A stretch of 64,000 nt of DNA from Tamarix chinensis (GCA_030549775.1 CM060173.1:38140610-38204609); one strand, 5' to 3'. Counted from the stretch's first letter, positions 33,911-46,428 are shown. Numbers and translations are program-made. The notes: a model not told the origin generated them from the letters alone.

Positions 33911-34277
33911 ATGTGAGTCAGGGCTAGACCAGTCCACCGGTGAATAATAGTGGCTAGAAGCGTTCTGCCCTATATACCAATCCACCAACAAATAGTGGTC
34001 AGGAGCATTCTACATTGTAGGTATTCCTGTCCACCGGATATAATATTAAGGTTCCCACACTCACATATATATATGATTTAATCATTAAAAATACTAATCA
34101 CTTGCGGTGGAACACCATGTGAGTAGGGCCCAGACTGGTCCACTGGCAAATAATAGTGGCCAGGAGCGTTTTGTCCTAGAGACCTGTCCACTGGCAATAA
34201 TATTTTTCTGGAGCGTTCTGCCCTACATGTATTTAGGTCCACCGGCTAAAATAGTGGGGCTCCTGCACGCATATGGA
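33911..34277 (+). ncRNA. Twin multi-hairpin modules in insertion III, degraded
   Basis: Module 1 (33,911-34,066) is closed by ATGTGAGT/ACTCACAT. Module 2 (about 34,116-34,277) has a weakened outer stem. CCACCGG...ATAATAGTGG units remain recognisable but several carry substitutions. Confidence 0.45.
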
Positions 34278-34777
34278 TATTTATAATCCGAGAGATGATT
34301 GAGTAATGTTGGACTAATGGCATAAGGGTCAAAAGTATTGATTGTGCTTTTTGATCTATTTACAGTTGATGAACTTGTTATTTTTGTGAATGTTATGTAT
34401 GCACCTCTCATTATATATGTGTATAGTGTTGTATGATGTGTTACATTGTGGGCCTATTGTTAAGTGTGTTTTAAAGCGTTACTCAGTACCATAGTACTAA
34501 AGGGTTCCATTCGTGGGGACCTTGCCTATTTAATAGGTAGTGTCCCTTGTAGGTCCTTTTTCGGTGCTATTCAAGTGAGCAATGGGAAAGAGCATAAGGA
34601 ATTATCTAGAATTTTGGGGTTCCACCCCTCTCTCTTTTAACCCTAGTGTAAATGTAATCTATATTCTTATAACCACCATTGGTGCATTCTATTCTTGTAA
34701 ATTTGTTTATTATGCTACTTTAATTTTTAATATGGTTTGAAATTCTAGCAAATTGTATCTCATTTTTTTATCCTTAG

Positions 34778-34823
34778 AACTTGGTACTGGAATAGTAGGA
34801 GTGAACCGGTTTGGTACTAAATG
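34778..34823 (+). ncRNA. Terminal stem-loop, insertion III
   Basis: ACTTGGTACTGG pairs with the region TTGGTACTAAAT around the loop GGAGTG; the inner stem is partly lost. Confidence 0.5.
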
Positions 34824-34874
34824 TGGCAGTAATATCCTCGAAATTTTATTGTAGTTAATTTTGCGGGTGTTACA

Positions 34875-36314
34875 ATAATATTTGCCAAGAACAATTAAAA
34901 TACCCACATGGTTGGGAAAATGGGAAGAAATTATTAATATGGATTAACATGGAAATTTATCTTGCTTCCTTTGTATGGGCCTTGTATGATCACCCATCAT
35001 TATGAATAAAATACTAATTACATAAAGCAAAAGAAAGTCGAGTTGAGTATGGGTTTGGGTTATTTGATCCTTTATTAGCTACCAGGGGTTAGTCTACCTT
35101 TAAACATTTTTGGTACCTTTGAGTGGGATACTAAGAGGTTCTGGTGTCTTACCTACTCTAGACAGTAATGATGTACTAGGGGGTATCGATATTAAAGGGT
35201 TTGCTTACCTAGTTGGTTGGTTGTGGCCTTGACTTATGTCCTTATTGGTTAGCTTTGCCTAGACTTATGTCCATTTTGATGATTGGGTTCGGCCTAGAAT
35301 TTATGTCTCTTATTTGGGTAGGTTTCTATGATATGCAAGATAATAGGGTGGTGCATAGTCTATCGCTCGATAATAATAAAATATCGATGGTAAATATTGG
35401 TTGATAATTTATAAGTGATAACCAAGTGAATGGTTAATGATTGTTTAAGAAATGGAAGTAATGGTATGAATGACCAAAATGAATAAAGCTAGTTTATACA
35501 CTCGGATAATGGTCAGAATGAGTAATTAGTTGTGGATTGGAATATCGTTTAATTGATTTACCTATCTCATACATGGGTAAGTAAATGACATATCTTAAAG
35601 GATTGAGTAATTGGAAATAAACCCTAGAGGTTGATTGGATTCAGTTTACTAGTACATGTGTGAGTGGTCATGTGATGATAATATGAAACCAAACATGATA
35701 TAATTGACTGGGTTGAGATTTCATGATAGTATATCTCTATGAACTCTCACCTTCATTTATATCTATATACATGACTTTATCATGATGCATGCTACTTTTT
35801 TTTTATCCATGTACAGTAGAATTTATATAATTGTGTTTATATTGAGGGAGCAACTTAGCTTACTCACTACATAGCGTACTGATGAGCCTATTTTCTTGGT
35901 CCCGTACTCATTCCCATTAGTAGGGGACCATGTGTAGGTCTTTGGGAGAGCAAGGACATCCTGAAGGTTTTGGTGGGGTCCATGGCAATTGAAGGTTTTA
36001 AATTGGGTGTCGTACCCTAATTTATTTTATTATAGCCTCGTACTTTAGTTTCATGTATTTTGCAATGATTTGGTTGGAACACGTTAGGGTTCTCTGATAT
36101 AAACACTCTTGAAGATGTTTAATTAAATTTTTTATCCACGCACTCTATTTTTTTAAGTATTTGTATTGGTTTAGCCTTGTATCTGATATGGGATAGGTGG
36201 AAGACGTCTATCCTATGTTAGGTATGGCGGTAACACCCCATTTTTTCTAGGTGTTTTCTGTTTCTGCAAGTGTTTTAAAGAAAATTTTTGATAGAGAAAA
36301 ATGAGGGTTTTACA
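34875..36314 (+). mobile_element. Fragment E: 3' part of a second LTR family (as in T)
   Basis: It aligns with the 3' LTR of element T: 34,930-35,060 with 55,560-55,700, 35,160-35,200 with 56,470-56,500 ('aatgatgtactaggggg'), 35,345-35,385 with 60,780-60,810, and the end region with 61,440-61,720. It ends GAGGGTTTTACA. A 20-bp stem-loop lies at 36,177-36,227. The 5' part of this LTR is missing at the junction with insertion III. No coding sequence. Confidence 0.65.
36177..36227 (+). ncRNA. Terminal stem-loop of the second LTR family
   Basis: TTGTATCTGATATGGGATAG pairs over 20 positions with CTATCCTATGTTAGGTATGG, all Watson-Crick or G-U (seven G-U). The sequence is unlike the stem of insertions I-IV, but position and stem length are the same. 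Confidence 0.65.
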
Positions 36315-38141
36315 TCTGGTTTTGATGAACCATCAATAAGTTGGCTAACTCCATTGACTGGTTTCCTTGCAAACCAAGATGGTTTGGCCTCTTCTTAAAC
36401 CCATCAAATGGTTAGACCAAACTTGTCCACTTGTTACTATGACTAGTCGATGGGTTAGTCAAACCCTTCGATTGGTTTCTCTATAGGCCAAAATGGGGTG
36501 GTCTCTACTTGGGCCCATCAACTAGTTGGACTAAATCAGTTGAATAATTCTCATGAATAATCAATTGATAAGACCAACTAGCTGATTGGTTCTTTGGTGT
36601 TGTGTTAGTCCAAGTCTGGTACAACTAGACCAATTGAATAGTCCTAATGGAAGCAGACTGTGTCATTATAATTTGTTTTATTTCTCTTGGTCCTTTTATG
36701 TTGATACCTCCATGTATTTTCAATCATTTTAATTATTTTTTCAACTATTATTGAACTGATTTAATAAGAATCATCATGATGGTATTTGGAGACTTGAATT
36801 TAGTTAACTTTGGTGTCATCTCTAATCACACAAATGGTTGCTTTTATGCATTGTGATGTGTTTTGTGTTATCAATTGGAAACACCAATTTGGTTATTTGT
36901 GGACATTATTGTAATATGTGATATCGCTTGTAATATAAATTAATTATTTAAGATTTCATTCGAGCTTTTTTCACATGCTCTCGGGGTAGTTGTCGGGATT
37001 AAGTGGGCGAGTTGCTATCGGTAGGGGCTATGCGCATATCTATGAGATATAGGATTATACTATGATAGATTGATATGGAATTAGTGTCCAGTTTGGGTGG
37101 GTGAGGTATCCGAATATAAGCTCCATTTCACTTCATATTATCCATTACTTAGTCGGGTGCGGTATCCCAAATTTTTTCTCTCATGGCGGAGACATTCAAG
37201 GTGTGGTGGGTGAGGTATCCCAGTAAAAGCCCTCAAAGTTTACTTTAACCATGTGTGGTGGGTGTGGTATCCTTATTTTTGGTAGGTAAACTTGATGTGT
37301 GGTGGGTTTGGTATTCCCAAAGAAAGCGCCTTTGATGTATCCTAACCTTTTCTTATGGGTTGGTATTCCATTGTGATTATTTATGCTACTATAAATTTTG
37401 TTCATGGTAGAGAATTGGGTGTGGTCGGATGAACAATCTTATTAATTGGAAATTGTGTGGTCACAAAAGGAGGAATTCTAAAATGGTTTATATTGTATTT
37501 TTATACTTCTATGATTCCATGTAAGCATGCTATGTTGTACATGAGTTATACTGATATGATACATCTTGTTGTTATGTGACTTCAATATGTTGCATGAGCC
37601 TTACCATGTTTTGGGTTGCATATTTTACTAGTACTTAACCGTACCGATACTGCACTTCTGTGGTCATTATGATAATCTAGCTTCTAGTCCAAAGAGTAGA
37701 GGATGATCTACAAGGTTTTGACTGCTGAGGGTGATGACGTGGGCCATTAGCAGGCCATTGCTTGGGGTTGGAGGTTTATATCTATTCCTAAGAATTAGGC
37801 TAACCGGTTATAAGTATTTTTTTACTGAGTTAGGATATATTTTTATTTTTGTTTCTTTAAACTCTTGGCTCGATTTCCTATATTTGGTTTGTAAAACTAT
37901 CAAGTTCATTTCATCTATAATATTGGTCTAATCTTTATTATCTTATATTTTCATGTTAATGTTATAAGCATGCATTCTTTGGTTCCTTGTTCCATTTTTC
38001 CTTATATCAGGCATGGCTTAGTTGATGATCACACCTCTCTTATGGTTAATGTGGCTATAACATTTTCCAATTTTATTTTTCAAATGCTTCTACATTGTCT
38101 TTAAAATGACATTTTCTAGTTCAAAAGTTGGATGTGTTACA
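36315..38141 (+). mobile_element. Fragment G: LTR piece with degenerate repeats
   Basis: It ends GGATGTGTTACA just before Athila B sequence resumes. The first part (36,330-36,660) holds degenerate repeats of the type 'gaccaactagctgattggtt', similar to 55,020-55,260 in T's LTR. The second (37,080-37,330) repeats 'gtggtgggtgaggtatccc'. 'ttttactagtacttaaccgt' at 37,625 corresponds to the 'ttactcagtac' block of the other LTRs. The left border is not defined; no matching duplication to CCAAT (38,142) was found. Confidence 0.5.
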
Positions 38142-38597
38142 CCAATAAAAAACCTCTTGATTTTTGTGTGCTTTTGTTTATAAGAAATGGGAAATAGAGA
38201 AGAGTGATAATCCTATGGGATATCATTATCATTGGTAGAATTTTTTAGAATTAACACAAACCTAGGACACATGATAGTAGAGTGCTCTAACCCAGATAAA
38301 GTGAGAATCTATTGCCTAATTCTTTTTATTTTTTTCATATTGATGTTTTAAAACTATTACTAGGATAGCGATTTATTTGTGATATATATGACCTAAATTG
38401 AGTTTGGAAATAGTTCTTACATGTTTACTTTTCATTATTTTTTGTCCCGATGAAATATGTATAGTTGGTATGCCAATTATCAATTATCTCTTATTATCTA
38501 TTGAAATGGGGATCGTATGGTTTTAGCTAATTAGGACTTGTTGTACTTTTATGGTTGTGTTTGTTGAGGGAAAGGAGTAGTTCATTCAAGGAGGTAA
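38142..38597 (+). other. Athila B 3' non-coding region and polypurine tract
   Basis: The stretch parallels Athila A 7,540-7,900 ('gagaatctattgcctaatt' against 'agaatctaccaatttaactt') and ends with a purine tract 'tcaaggaggtaa' at 38,586-38,597. No ORF. Confidence 0.6.
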
Positions 38598-40051
38598 TAA
38601 TAGGTGCATATTTTATGGAATTAATTCACGTATCTTGACTTAAATTTCTAAATTTGTTTTGAAAATTTAACCCTTTTTCTTGAGTTTTCTCTATTAGCCT
38701 AGTTTTGTAGGTAAGAAAATGAAATCAAGGTAACTAGGCGCATAACTAAAGAAAATAAGCACAATATGAGGAGTACATCTTGGAGTCATGGAAATTTGGA
38801 TGTACCACCGTGCACCACCCTAATAGAGAAATCATGTGAAGAAAAATCCTTATGCATAGCATTAGAGTAAAAATATGGATGACTTGTATTTACCAATACT
38901 AACCATAGTTTTTCCAAAATTTGGATCTAATTTTTACGACCTTCTATCTATATATACAACTTATATTAGGGTAATTAGAACATCGAGAGAACTACCATCA
39001 TACTTTTAACTTTGCTTTTCTTTCTGTTCAATCTATTAAATTTATAAGGTTATAGCTAGTTAGTTCATTGTGCTATAATTGGAGGATTGGAGTTTGTATG
39101 GTATTTGTAGTTCTATAATCTTCTAAGTTTGTTCTTCCCTTTGTTTCATTTAATTGTTTCATAATCATTATTTTTATTAATGTAATTCTTGTTATTTATT
39201 ATTTAATTGAGTTTGTGACTTAATGTATTCCACTACAAATTTTTTTATTTTGTTTATCTAGTCTTATTAAAATTATGATTTTTATGTGTTTTGATCTTAC
39301 ATTTTATTGTGTTATCACTATCATAGACTAGATTAGTATGGTGTAGGAGGATAATTGGGTTAATTGTTATATATATTTTTAGTTAAATTAATAAACCAAT
39401 TTTAATGATCACCTATCTAATATTATGTATTTATTATGTACCTTGATTACTTGATTAATCTGAATGCTAATCAAATTCTAGGATAATATAGTCAATCCGT
39501 AATTGTTAACGTATGCATCCACAAGTATAAAATAGATTGGTTAATTTTTAAAGAAAGATGTTAATTTAATCAAGTTTATTAATCTAAAGGACTACATAAT
39601 TCTAGTCAAATGTAATTATGGTTCTAGTTAGCTACTCTGTAATAAAAAATGATGTCATTAATTAAATCTAGATATCTTATCCAATTTTATTAATTAGTTA
39701 GAGAATAAATCATAGTAGACCTTGGTTTATTTACATAAGGGGTTTTTAGGAAGCTGATACATGTGGTCTTCTATAGGTTAACATAAAAAGTACTACATGA
39801 CCATATTATTAGATGATTTGTTGATATCCATATGCTGAATATGTCCTCTAACCACTATCTTAATTATTTGTTCCTTCTTTTACATTATTAGTGATTATTT
39901 TTTCCTAATTTTGATAACTAGTGGAATTTATTTGATAATAAAAAATAATGAATTAAATTATAGTATTTGCGGAATTGACTCTTACTCACTATTTTCTACT
40001 TGTTTGTATGTTTAGGGTTTAATTTGGAGTATCTACAATTGTGCACCATGA
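38598..40051 (+). repeat. 3' LTR of Athila B (~1.45 kb)
   Basis: It begins TAATAGGTGCATATTTT (mutated TG) after the purine tract and ends near 'gtgcaccatga'. Internal blocks correspond to the LTR of A. A TATA box (TATATATA, 38,948-38,955) precedes 'caacttatattagggtaatt'. The end is set by similarity only, within about 10 bp. Confidence 0.62.
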
Positions 40052-40535
40052 TGGTTTGCCAAGGGATGAGTGATCATATTATGTTTAGGGTTTTAATTAG
40101 AGTTAGTTATCCACTTATTGGTTATTTTTTAGATACATTTTTAGACTCTTAGTTCTTAAAAAATAGAGAAGTCATTCAAGAAATCTTCATCGTCCTACAT
40201 AACAAAGTCTTGGTCACTTGCTCTTGGAAATGAACAACACCCATGGGATGGAATATTTTTATGCAACATATTGAGTAAGGTAACAATATATTTTTAGATA
40301 GGGAATACAAAGACATAAGATCCCATGAAAGAAGAAGCATGTATATTGATTAAACATGATACGATACAAAGAAGAGGTGAACTAGAGTTCCATTATTATG
40401 CATTGTGACAATACACTTCTCATATACATTGAGCTATGGAACCTCGTTATTTTTGACCTAGTGGAACAAACTAAACACCTATTAGGGTAAAATGTTCATG
40501 GGCTACTATAATCATCTGTTCAAATAGACACAACA
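40052..40535. other. Unassigned spacer
   Basis: I see no reliable coding sequence, repeat or element terminus here. It separates the Athila B LTR from the left LTR of element R and could be older host sequence or a decayed element. Confidence 0.4.
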
Positions 40536-41302
40536 TGTAACAACCTACAATTTTATAATATTTGCTTTCAGTGTTTAGTCTTTTTTTTTAGAGATGAACC
40601 CTAAAACTTGGGTATAATTATTTCATCATTAATCTTCGAACCATTACCAAATTATTCCATAAATAAACTCCCTAAATATTTTTATCATTTTTCTTTTTTT
40701 GAAACCTATACCAAATAGGTTTATTTTCCCCTCACGAGTACCCTAACTTATCCAAACTAAGCCTAAAAATAAATAAAATAATGCTAACCTACCCTGCCAT
40801 TTTACACCCTATGTTATCCTACCCACCCCTACCTTATGTAACCCCATGATGTGGGCCATTTCCTCCACAAAAAATACTCAATCACCACCATTTGAGGTCT
40901 ACATATGCCAACATGTATACACATCACTTCACCCTCCCTTTCTATTTTTATCTAAACAATCCCCAACCCCAGCTCCCTTTCTCTACCCTATTTATGTTTT
41001 GTATAAACCACCAACGCCATTGATCACAATTCACAATCCACCTCTAAGCATCACCATTGTCATTTCTCAACCCTTCTTCTTCTTCTTCTTCTTCTTCATC
41101 ATCATCTTCTTCTTCTTATTCTTCTTCTTCTTCATCATCATAATCTTCTTCTTCTTCTTCTTCTTCTTCTTCTTCTTCTTCTTCTTCTTCTTCTTCTTCT
41201 TCTTCTTCTTCTTCTTCTTCTTCTTCTTCTTCTTCTTCTTCTTCTTCTTCTTCTTCTTCTTCTTCTTCTTCTTCTTCTTCTTCTTCTTCTTCTTCTTCTT
41301 CT

Positions 41303-41361
<59 letters not shown>

Positions 41362-43889
41362 TTCTTCTTCTTCTTCTTCTTCTTCTTCTTCTTCTTCTTC
41401 TTCTTCTTCTTCCACCACCTCCTCCTCCTCTTCCTTTTCTCCCTCCTCCACTTGTTCCTCTTCCTCTACTTCTTATTCCCCTTCTTCTCCTTCCACCTCT
41501 TTGTCTTCTCCTCTTGCTTCTCCTCCTCCTCATCCTCCTATAAGGCTTGTAGATCACCTGTAGAATATAATAAGGCCTTACTAGGGAAAATGACCTAAAA
41601 GCAAACAAAAACTAATGAGGGAAAACACCTCATCTCTAGGGTAGCCAATACCAGAGAGCATACCATTCCCAACTTGAGTTCTTTCATTTTAATTATTAAT
41701 ATTTTATGTGGTGATAATGGATGTCACATAGTATACAACAATTTTCATTTCCATACTTAACCATTTTCCTTTTTATATTTCCAATTATTAAGGTGAACTA
41801 TAATATCATAGGTCTATGACAACACAATTCAATATTAAGGTCAACTTATTAAAAGTCTAAGGCCATCATAATATCCAATTATTTACAGTACTTATATTAG
41901 GTTTAAATTACTAAAAATGTCCTTCACAATCCTAGTTTCACAATTATATTCATTTTTGCACAAAATATTATTATTACAAGAAATTGTTCATGAAAAGGCT
42001 AAATGGAAATTTTACGCATTATTTTAGTAGGTAGGTAATCTTTGCATTTTGGTGATTAACTATATTTTTTAGTTTTCATGTATTTAGTAGGATGCACCCA
42101 CAAAGCCCTAATCATACAATCCTCACATATTACATCTTCCATGCAGCATGTATGTACATATTTAAAGAATAATACATCATTTAAATAGGAAAATTATCAT
42201 CATAGTAGATATAGAAAAATTCTCTAACCCTAGGGCATGCAATTAGAAATCATCACATGCTAACATTAATCATACGTATATGCTTCCATAAGAATCATTG
42301 TACCCCTAACTACCATGCATTATAAATCATGTGGATTTTACCTTAAAATTTAAATTATAACTTGTAAGTAATGAAAATAGTAACAAAAGCTTAGTGTTGC
42401 GGACATAAAGCATATAGAATATTAGCATGCATATAACTTAACTTTCAACAATTATACATATTATCCATTTAACTTGTTACCATTTTGTTGTGCATACCAT
42501 AAGGCTTGAAAAGCATAAACTATAGCATGATTCTTGGTTTAAAAAATCCTAGCATGCTTGCACATAAATTCTATAGTCTCATGAGTGATTAGAGTTACCT
42601 AATTCAAGTTCACACAAAAAGAACAAAAACCATCTTCTTTAAAATCCTCAAAGATTTCTTACAAAATTAACACCTGATAACACATGTATTAGAATTTAAT
42701 ATAGCACCACAATAACTAATATTAACTAAATAAACTTAAAGAACAACTAGCTAGACAAATAAAGAAGTAAATCAACCTACAATACAAAAAGAAGGAAGAA
42801 CTAGTGGAAGTTACTGAATGAGGGATGAAAGAAATGGTGAAATTGTGTGTTGATATGGGATAGGAATACATAAAATGGAAAAATATAAGGAAGTGTATAT
42901 CAAGGATAAGGGTGAAAAATGTTTTGGTCAATCAAAACAAATGGAGAAAGCCAAGGGAAAGGGATTAAGTGCTTTTAGCTGAAAGGAGGGTGGAAGCTTT
43001 AGTGATTTTATGTGCATCTTCTATAGGTGTTTTTGTGGATTTTTATATAGGTTGGGAAGTGGTTTTGGTAGTAGTTTCCAAAGGTGAAGGGGTTAGAATG
43101 GAAAGTTTATCTAGTGGTATGTTTTTGGTGGGAATGGCTAAACCCAAGGGTATGAGAAGTTTGGATGAGGAGATGGGTTTACTTCGGTGAGGTTGTGTGT
43201 TTGTTTTGGGATGATTTCGATAGGATTTATCATTGTAGGGTTTGAGAAAAATATGATAGTGGTAGGAGATATATGAAGGGAGTAGGAGGAGGTATGCATT
43301 GCTAGCTAATATGGTGAAGAAATGCAGTGATGATAATGTGAACAACAGGCTTTTCTTACTTAAGGGAGCTCGGGAGATGGAGAATGAGAATGTAGGATCT
43401 CTTGAGGGGTTAAGGCATGAAACGAGAGGGAGAAGAGAAGGAATTAATAAGGGTATGGTGTGCTGAGAGATGTGAAGAAAAATAGGAATAGGATAAAATG
43501 GGGAAGAGGGAGGTATGGTGCAATTATGGTGTAGGGTAATGGCTCATAGGATTAGGGTGTGTTGGGTATAGTGAGTAGGGTTGGGTAAGAAAAATATAGC
43601 ATTGGTTAGGGGATAGGTTAGGGTAATTTATAGTTGAAGAAAAAGGGTAAAATATTCTTGTAAAAAAACTATCAAGTTACCAGAATTTAGGTTTACTAGA
43701 CGCAACAGGTATTGGTGAAGATCTGACTTAGTTTTAAAATTTAGTATGCATTTCTTCATATCTAATATATCATAATAATAATAGACATATTAAAAATATA
43801 TTTAATACAAAACATACTAAAATAATTATATTAAGTAATACACCTAATTACTAGTTTGTAATTAAGGTTTTCAAAAATAGGGTATCACA
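40536..43889 (-). repeat. Left (3') LTR of element R, with TTC expansion
   Basis: In plus orientation it starts TGTAACAACC and ends GGGTATCACA. It carries the TTC array at 41,066-41,412 in a place where the right LTR has none. The last 1.9 kb aligns well with the right LTR. Confidence 0.75.
41066..41412 (+). repeat. Long (TTC)n microsatellite
   Basis: About 345 bp of TTC/CTT with a few ATC, TTA and TCC interruptions. The stretch 41,149-41,325 is uninterrupted, close to 59 units. It yields poly-Phe, poly-Glu and poly-Arg open frames that are not genes. Confidence 0.98.
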
Positions 43890-43906
43890 TTGCTACCCCT
43901 TAAAAG
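43890..43906 (-). promoter_or_regulatory. Polypurine tract of element R
   Basis: The minus strand reads 'CTTTTAAGGGGTAGCAA' immediately before the LTR start TGTGATACCC. Upstream 'gggatgaagtatc' resembles the end of Tekay/Del elements. Confidence 0.75.
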
Positions 43907-44099
43907 ATACTTCATCCCTAAAGTCAACAAAACAAAACTAATATTAGATCTATGAGATGGGGATCATTACTTTCTTAAAAGAAATAAACCCAAATCATGG
44001 CACATAACTAGCACATACTTATGCAAAGAACAATCATCAATTGATCATACCCACGTATGCATAAATAATGAATAAGTCTAAACAATCAAAAACATAAAG

Positions 44100-45268
44100 G
44101 TATGATAGTAGTGGTGTCGAAAAATCCACAAGCCTATGCATCACTGATCACATTTAGATTGTTAACCATCGGACCTCCACCAGTACCTCCAATACCTAAA
44201 GTTTATTCTGCACTACTCTGCGAGTAGGGATGAGAAGTAGGTCCTTTCCCCTTAGAGATCACACTCGGGATGCTACTAGTGGGCATCTGAGTCACTAGGG
44301 AATGCCAATAAGTGGTTATGCCACTTCCCTGTACCAAATGATGCTGAACTCTAGCTCTAGAAGAGTAACACTTAAAGCCCCTATAGCCCATCTTACCACA
44401 CTTCCAACACTCTATTGTTTGACCCTTGTAGTCATTGCTTGGGTGATTCCCTCTACAAATCTTACAATGATAGTGCCTTGAGGGTTAATTGTTTCTGAAC
44501 CATGCTCTAGAAAAATTCAAAGGATAACCACCACCAGGTTGGCTTTGTTGAACACGTGACTAAACCCTCTTTTTACGGTAGTGATGCTAAAAACATTCTT
44601 TTAGACTCTTAGTCCAATCAAGGGATTTCTTTGCCTCCTGAATCCTTCTTAGGGAACAAGCCTTCTCATACATCATGATTTAATCAATCATAATCTCTCC
44701 TCCAAAAATATTTTGAGTGCATAGATCCATACCTAGCTTAAAGCTATGAGAAACCATTTCGTCACTGCCAGCTATCTCTAGTGTAGAAGTAAGAAGCTTG
44801 GAGAACTTACTGAAGTAATGCTTAACTAACATGTTGCCCTGACGTAAGGTTCAAAACTTGACATGATTTTCATGGAGCACATGAAAAGGGTAGTAGCTTG
44901 TCCTCAAAGCTGCCAAAAATCATTCCCAAGTGTCTAATAGCTCAATAACTCAAAGCTGGTATCCTATCCACCATTCATGTGCCTTTCCTCATAGGTAGAA
45001 AGTACCAACATCAACCTTCTTTAATCTAAACAATTAAAAGCCCTAAAGATCTTCTCTAGGTCCCTAATCTAACTTTCCAAACTTGTTAAATCCTAAAATC
45101 CCTTAAACACCAGTGGTTGATGAAGCTCGACCTCTCTAAGCTAACTTTTTCCTCAATAGGTGTCGTATGCGGTATTTAAGTTTGCGGTTGTGGCTATGGC
45201 TCTACGAATATCTTTGCTACCATGGTAAGTAGTTATTCCATACACATGAGGTTAATGTTTTGAGCCAT
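44100..45268 (-). pseudogene. Element R gag
   Basis: A plausible start ATG lies at 45,268 on the minus strand ('MAQNINLM'). The decayed capsid region runs through about 45,140-44,650 ('VFKGF' opening, later 'SFEPYVRATC'). The zinc knuckle 'CWKCGKMGYRGFKC' is at 44,411-44,370, with the metal-binding His replaced by Tyr. Many stops occur. Gag would supply particle formation and RNA packaging; with no pol, the element would have needed enzymes from a relative. Confidence 0.68.
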
Positions 45269-46416
45269 TGTGTTAAATAAAAGTAGGGTAATAGGGTTAC
45301 AACCCTAACGAGCACAATCAAATGCCGCGTATAAGAAGGTTAACAACTCCATATCATTCAAGGGTCAATAACAACACTAACACTTATCATAATGGTTACA
45401 CAAGCTCGTATACACAAGTTAAAAGGAAGTAATGGCATTCATAATAGATGGTGATAAAACATTCATAAAATTATTACCACAATTAGAGTTAGAACATCAA
45501 AAAGAGAAAAGAAATTTAACCTTCTAGCATTACTCATACAATAGGGATAATCACTACCATACTAAGTATCTAACTATCATCAACCTTAAGCATTAAATAT
45601 CTGAAAAAAAAATATAAAAACCTAACCTAACTCAATCATCACCATCAAAACCATAAATAATTAAATTTATATTAGCATTAAATGCCCAACTATCACGGAT
45701 TACCTCTAGAAACCATTCTTTATGTAGTATTGTTTGTCTCTCTCTCTAAATCATAAGAAGGTCCATAAACTCCATCTATCTTACTCAAATAATTAAGGGT
45801 AGTACTTGGCAGTAGTTCCATCCTAGCTCTCCATACATCATCGATCATAATGAACTCTCTTACAAGGTGATTGTAGTATAGGAGGAAATGTTTTGTCCCA
45901 TAAATATGGGATACTGAACACTTGTCACAAATAAGTCCCCATACACTTCTCTTTCCATAATCTAGGGCTCCACTTAAGGAAGGGTCCTCAACAACTGGTT
46001 AGATAAAAACATATAATGGTAGATGTATTTATCCACATTTACCTTACAGTTCCCCTTGTCAACTAGCTACCTCAGGTGGACTATGATATCCTAGTTGGAT
46101 AACATCCTAAGGAGTGAAATGTGTAGTCCCAATGCTTTAAAAGACATTATAAGGAACCCTTCAAGATGCAGCAAATCAACTTATACCTCATCAACAAATC
46201 CATTTCCCAAAAAATAATTTCCTCAACTTCCAACCAAGATCGAGCTCATTTCTCTACACCAAAGTTTACCAACAATACTTTAGCTCAAAAAATCCAAATA
46301 CTAAGAGTACTACAAAGATAAAACTCCGAACTCACAATTCTCACAAGACTAAAGTGGGCTTCAAAACTCTTTCTAAATGGAACCTTTCACAAAAATGAGA
46401 GGATTTCAAATTAAAA
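45269..46416 (-). other. Element R untranslated leader
   Basis: About 1.15 kb between primer site and gag. Apart from short AT-rich runs I see no motif or ORF of note. Confidence 0.5.
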
Positions 46417-46428
46417 GCTCTGATACCA
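46417..46428 (-). promoter_or_regulatory. Primer-binding site of element R, tRNA-Met
   Basis: The plus strand GCTCTGATACCA is the exact complement of TGGTATCAGAGC; it lies 3 bp from the LTR terminus TGCAACA. Confidence 0.9.

Larger units (their letters stand above)
30444..34874 (+). mobile_element. Insertion III: LTR of the same family as I and II, rearranged flanks
   Basis: It starts TGTAATCC, has the AT-rich start, pyrimidine tract (30,769-30,860), a long C/T-rich block to about 31,950, a ~32-bp minisatellite (32,640-33,290), twin modules (33,911-34,277) and terminal stem-loop (34,778-34,823), and ends CGGGTGTTACA. Flanking pentamers (CCTAC left, ATAAT right) do not match, so at least one border was changed by deletion or ectopic recombination. 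The Pro/Ser/Leu-rich 245-residue frame at 30,934-31,671 only reflects C/T-rich composition. Confidence 0.7.
22912..40051 (+). mobile_element. Athila-like retrotransposon B, split by X, II and the III/E/G composite
   Basis: Four separated blocks align in order with Athila A or its relatives: gag (22,912-23,437), gag to post-protease region (28,484-30,443), 3' non-coding region (38,142-38,597) and 3' LTR (38,598-40,051). RT, integrase and the env-like ORF are not present in the window and must be deleted. Its 5' end lies left of the window, because X (which is inserted in B) already extends off the left edge. Confidence 0.75.

Noticed and set aside
40846..41608. Long open frames rich in Phe, Glu or Arg on both strands
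   Set aside because: They are translations of the (TTC)n microsatellite and end where it ends.
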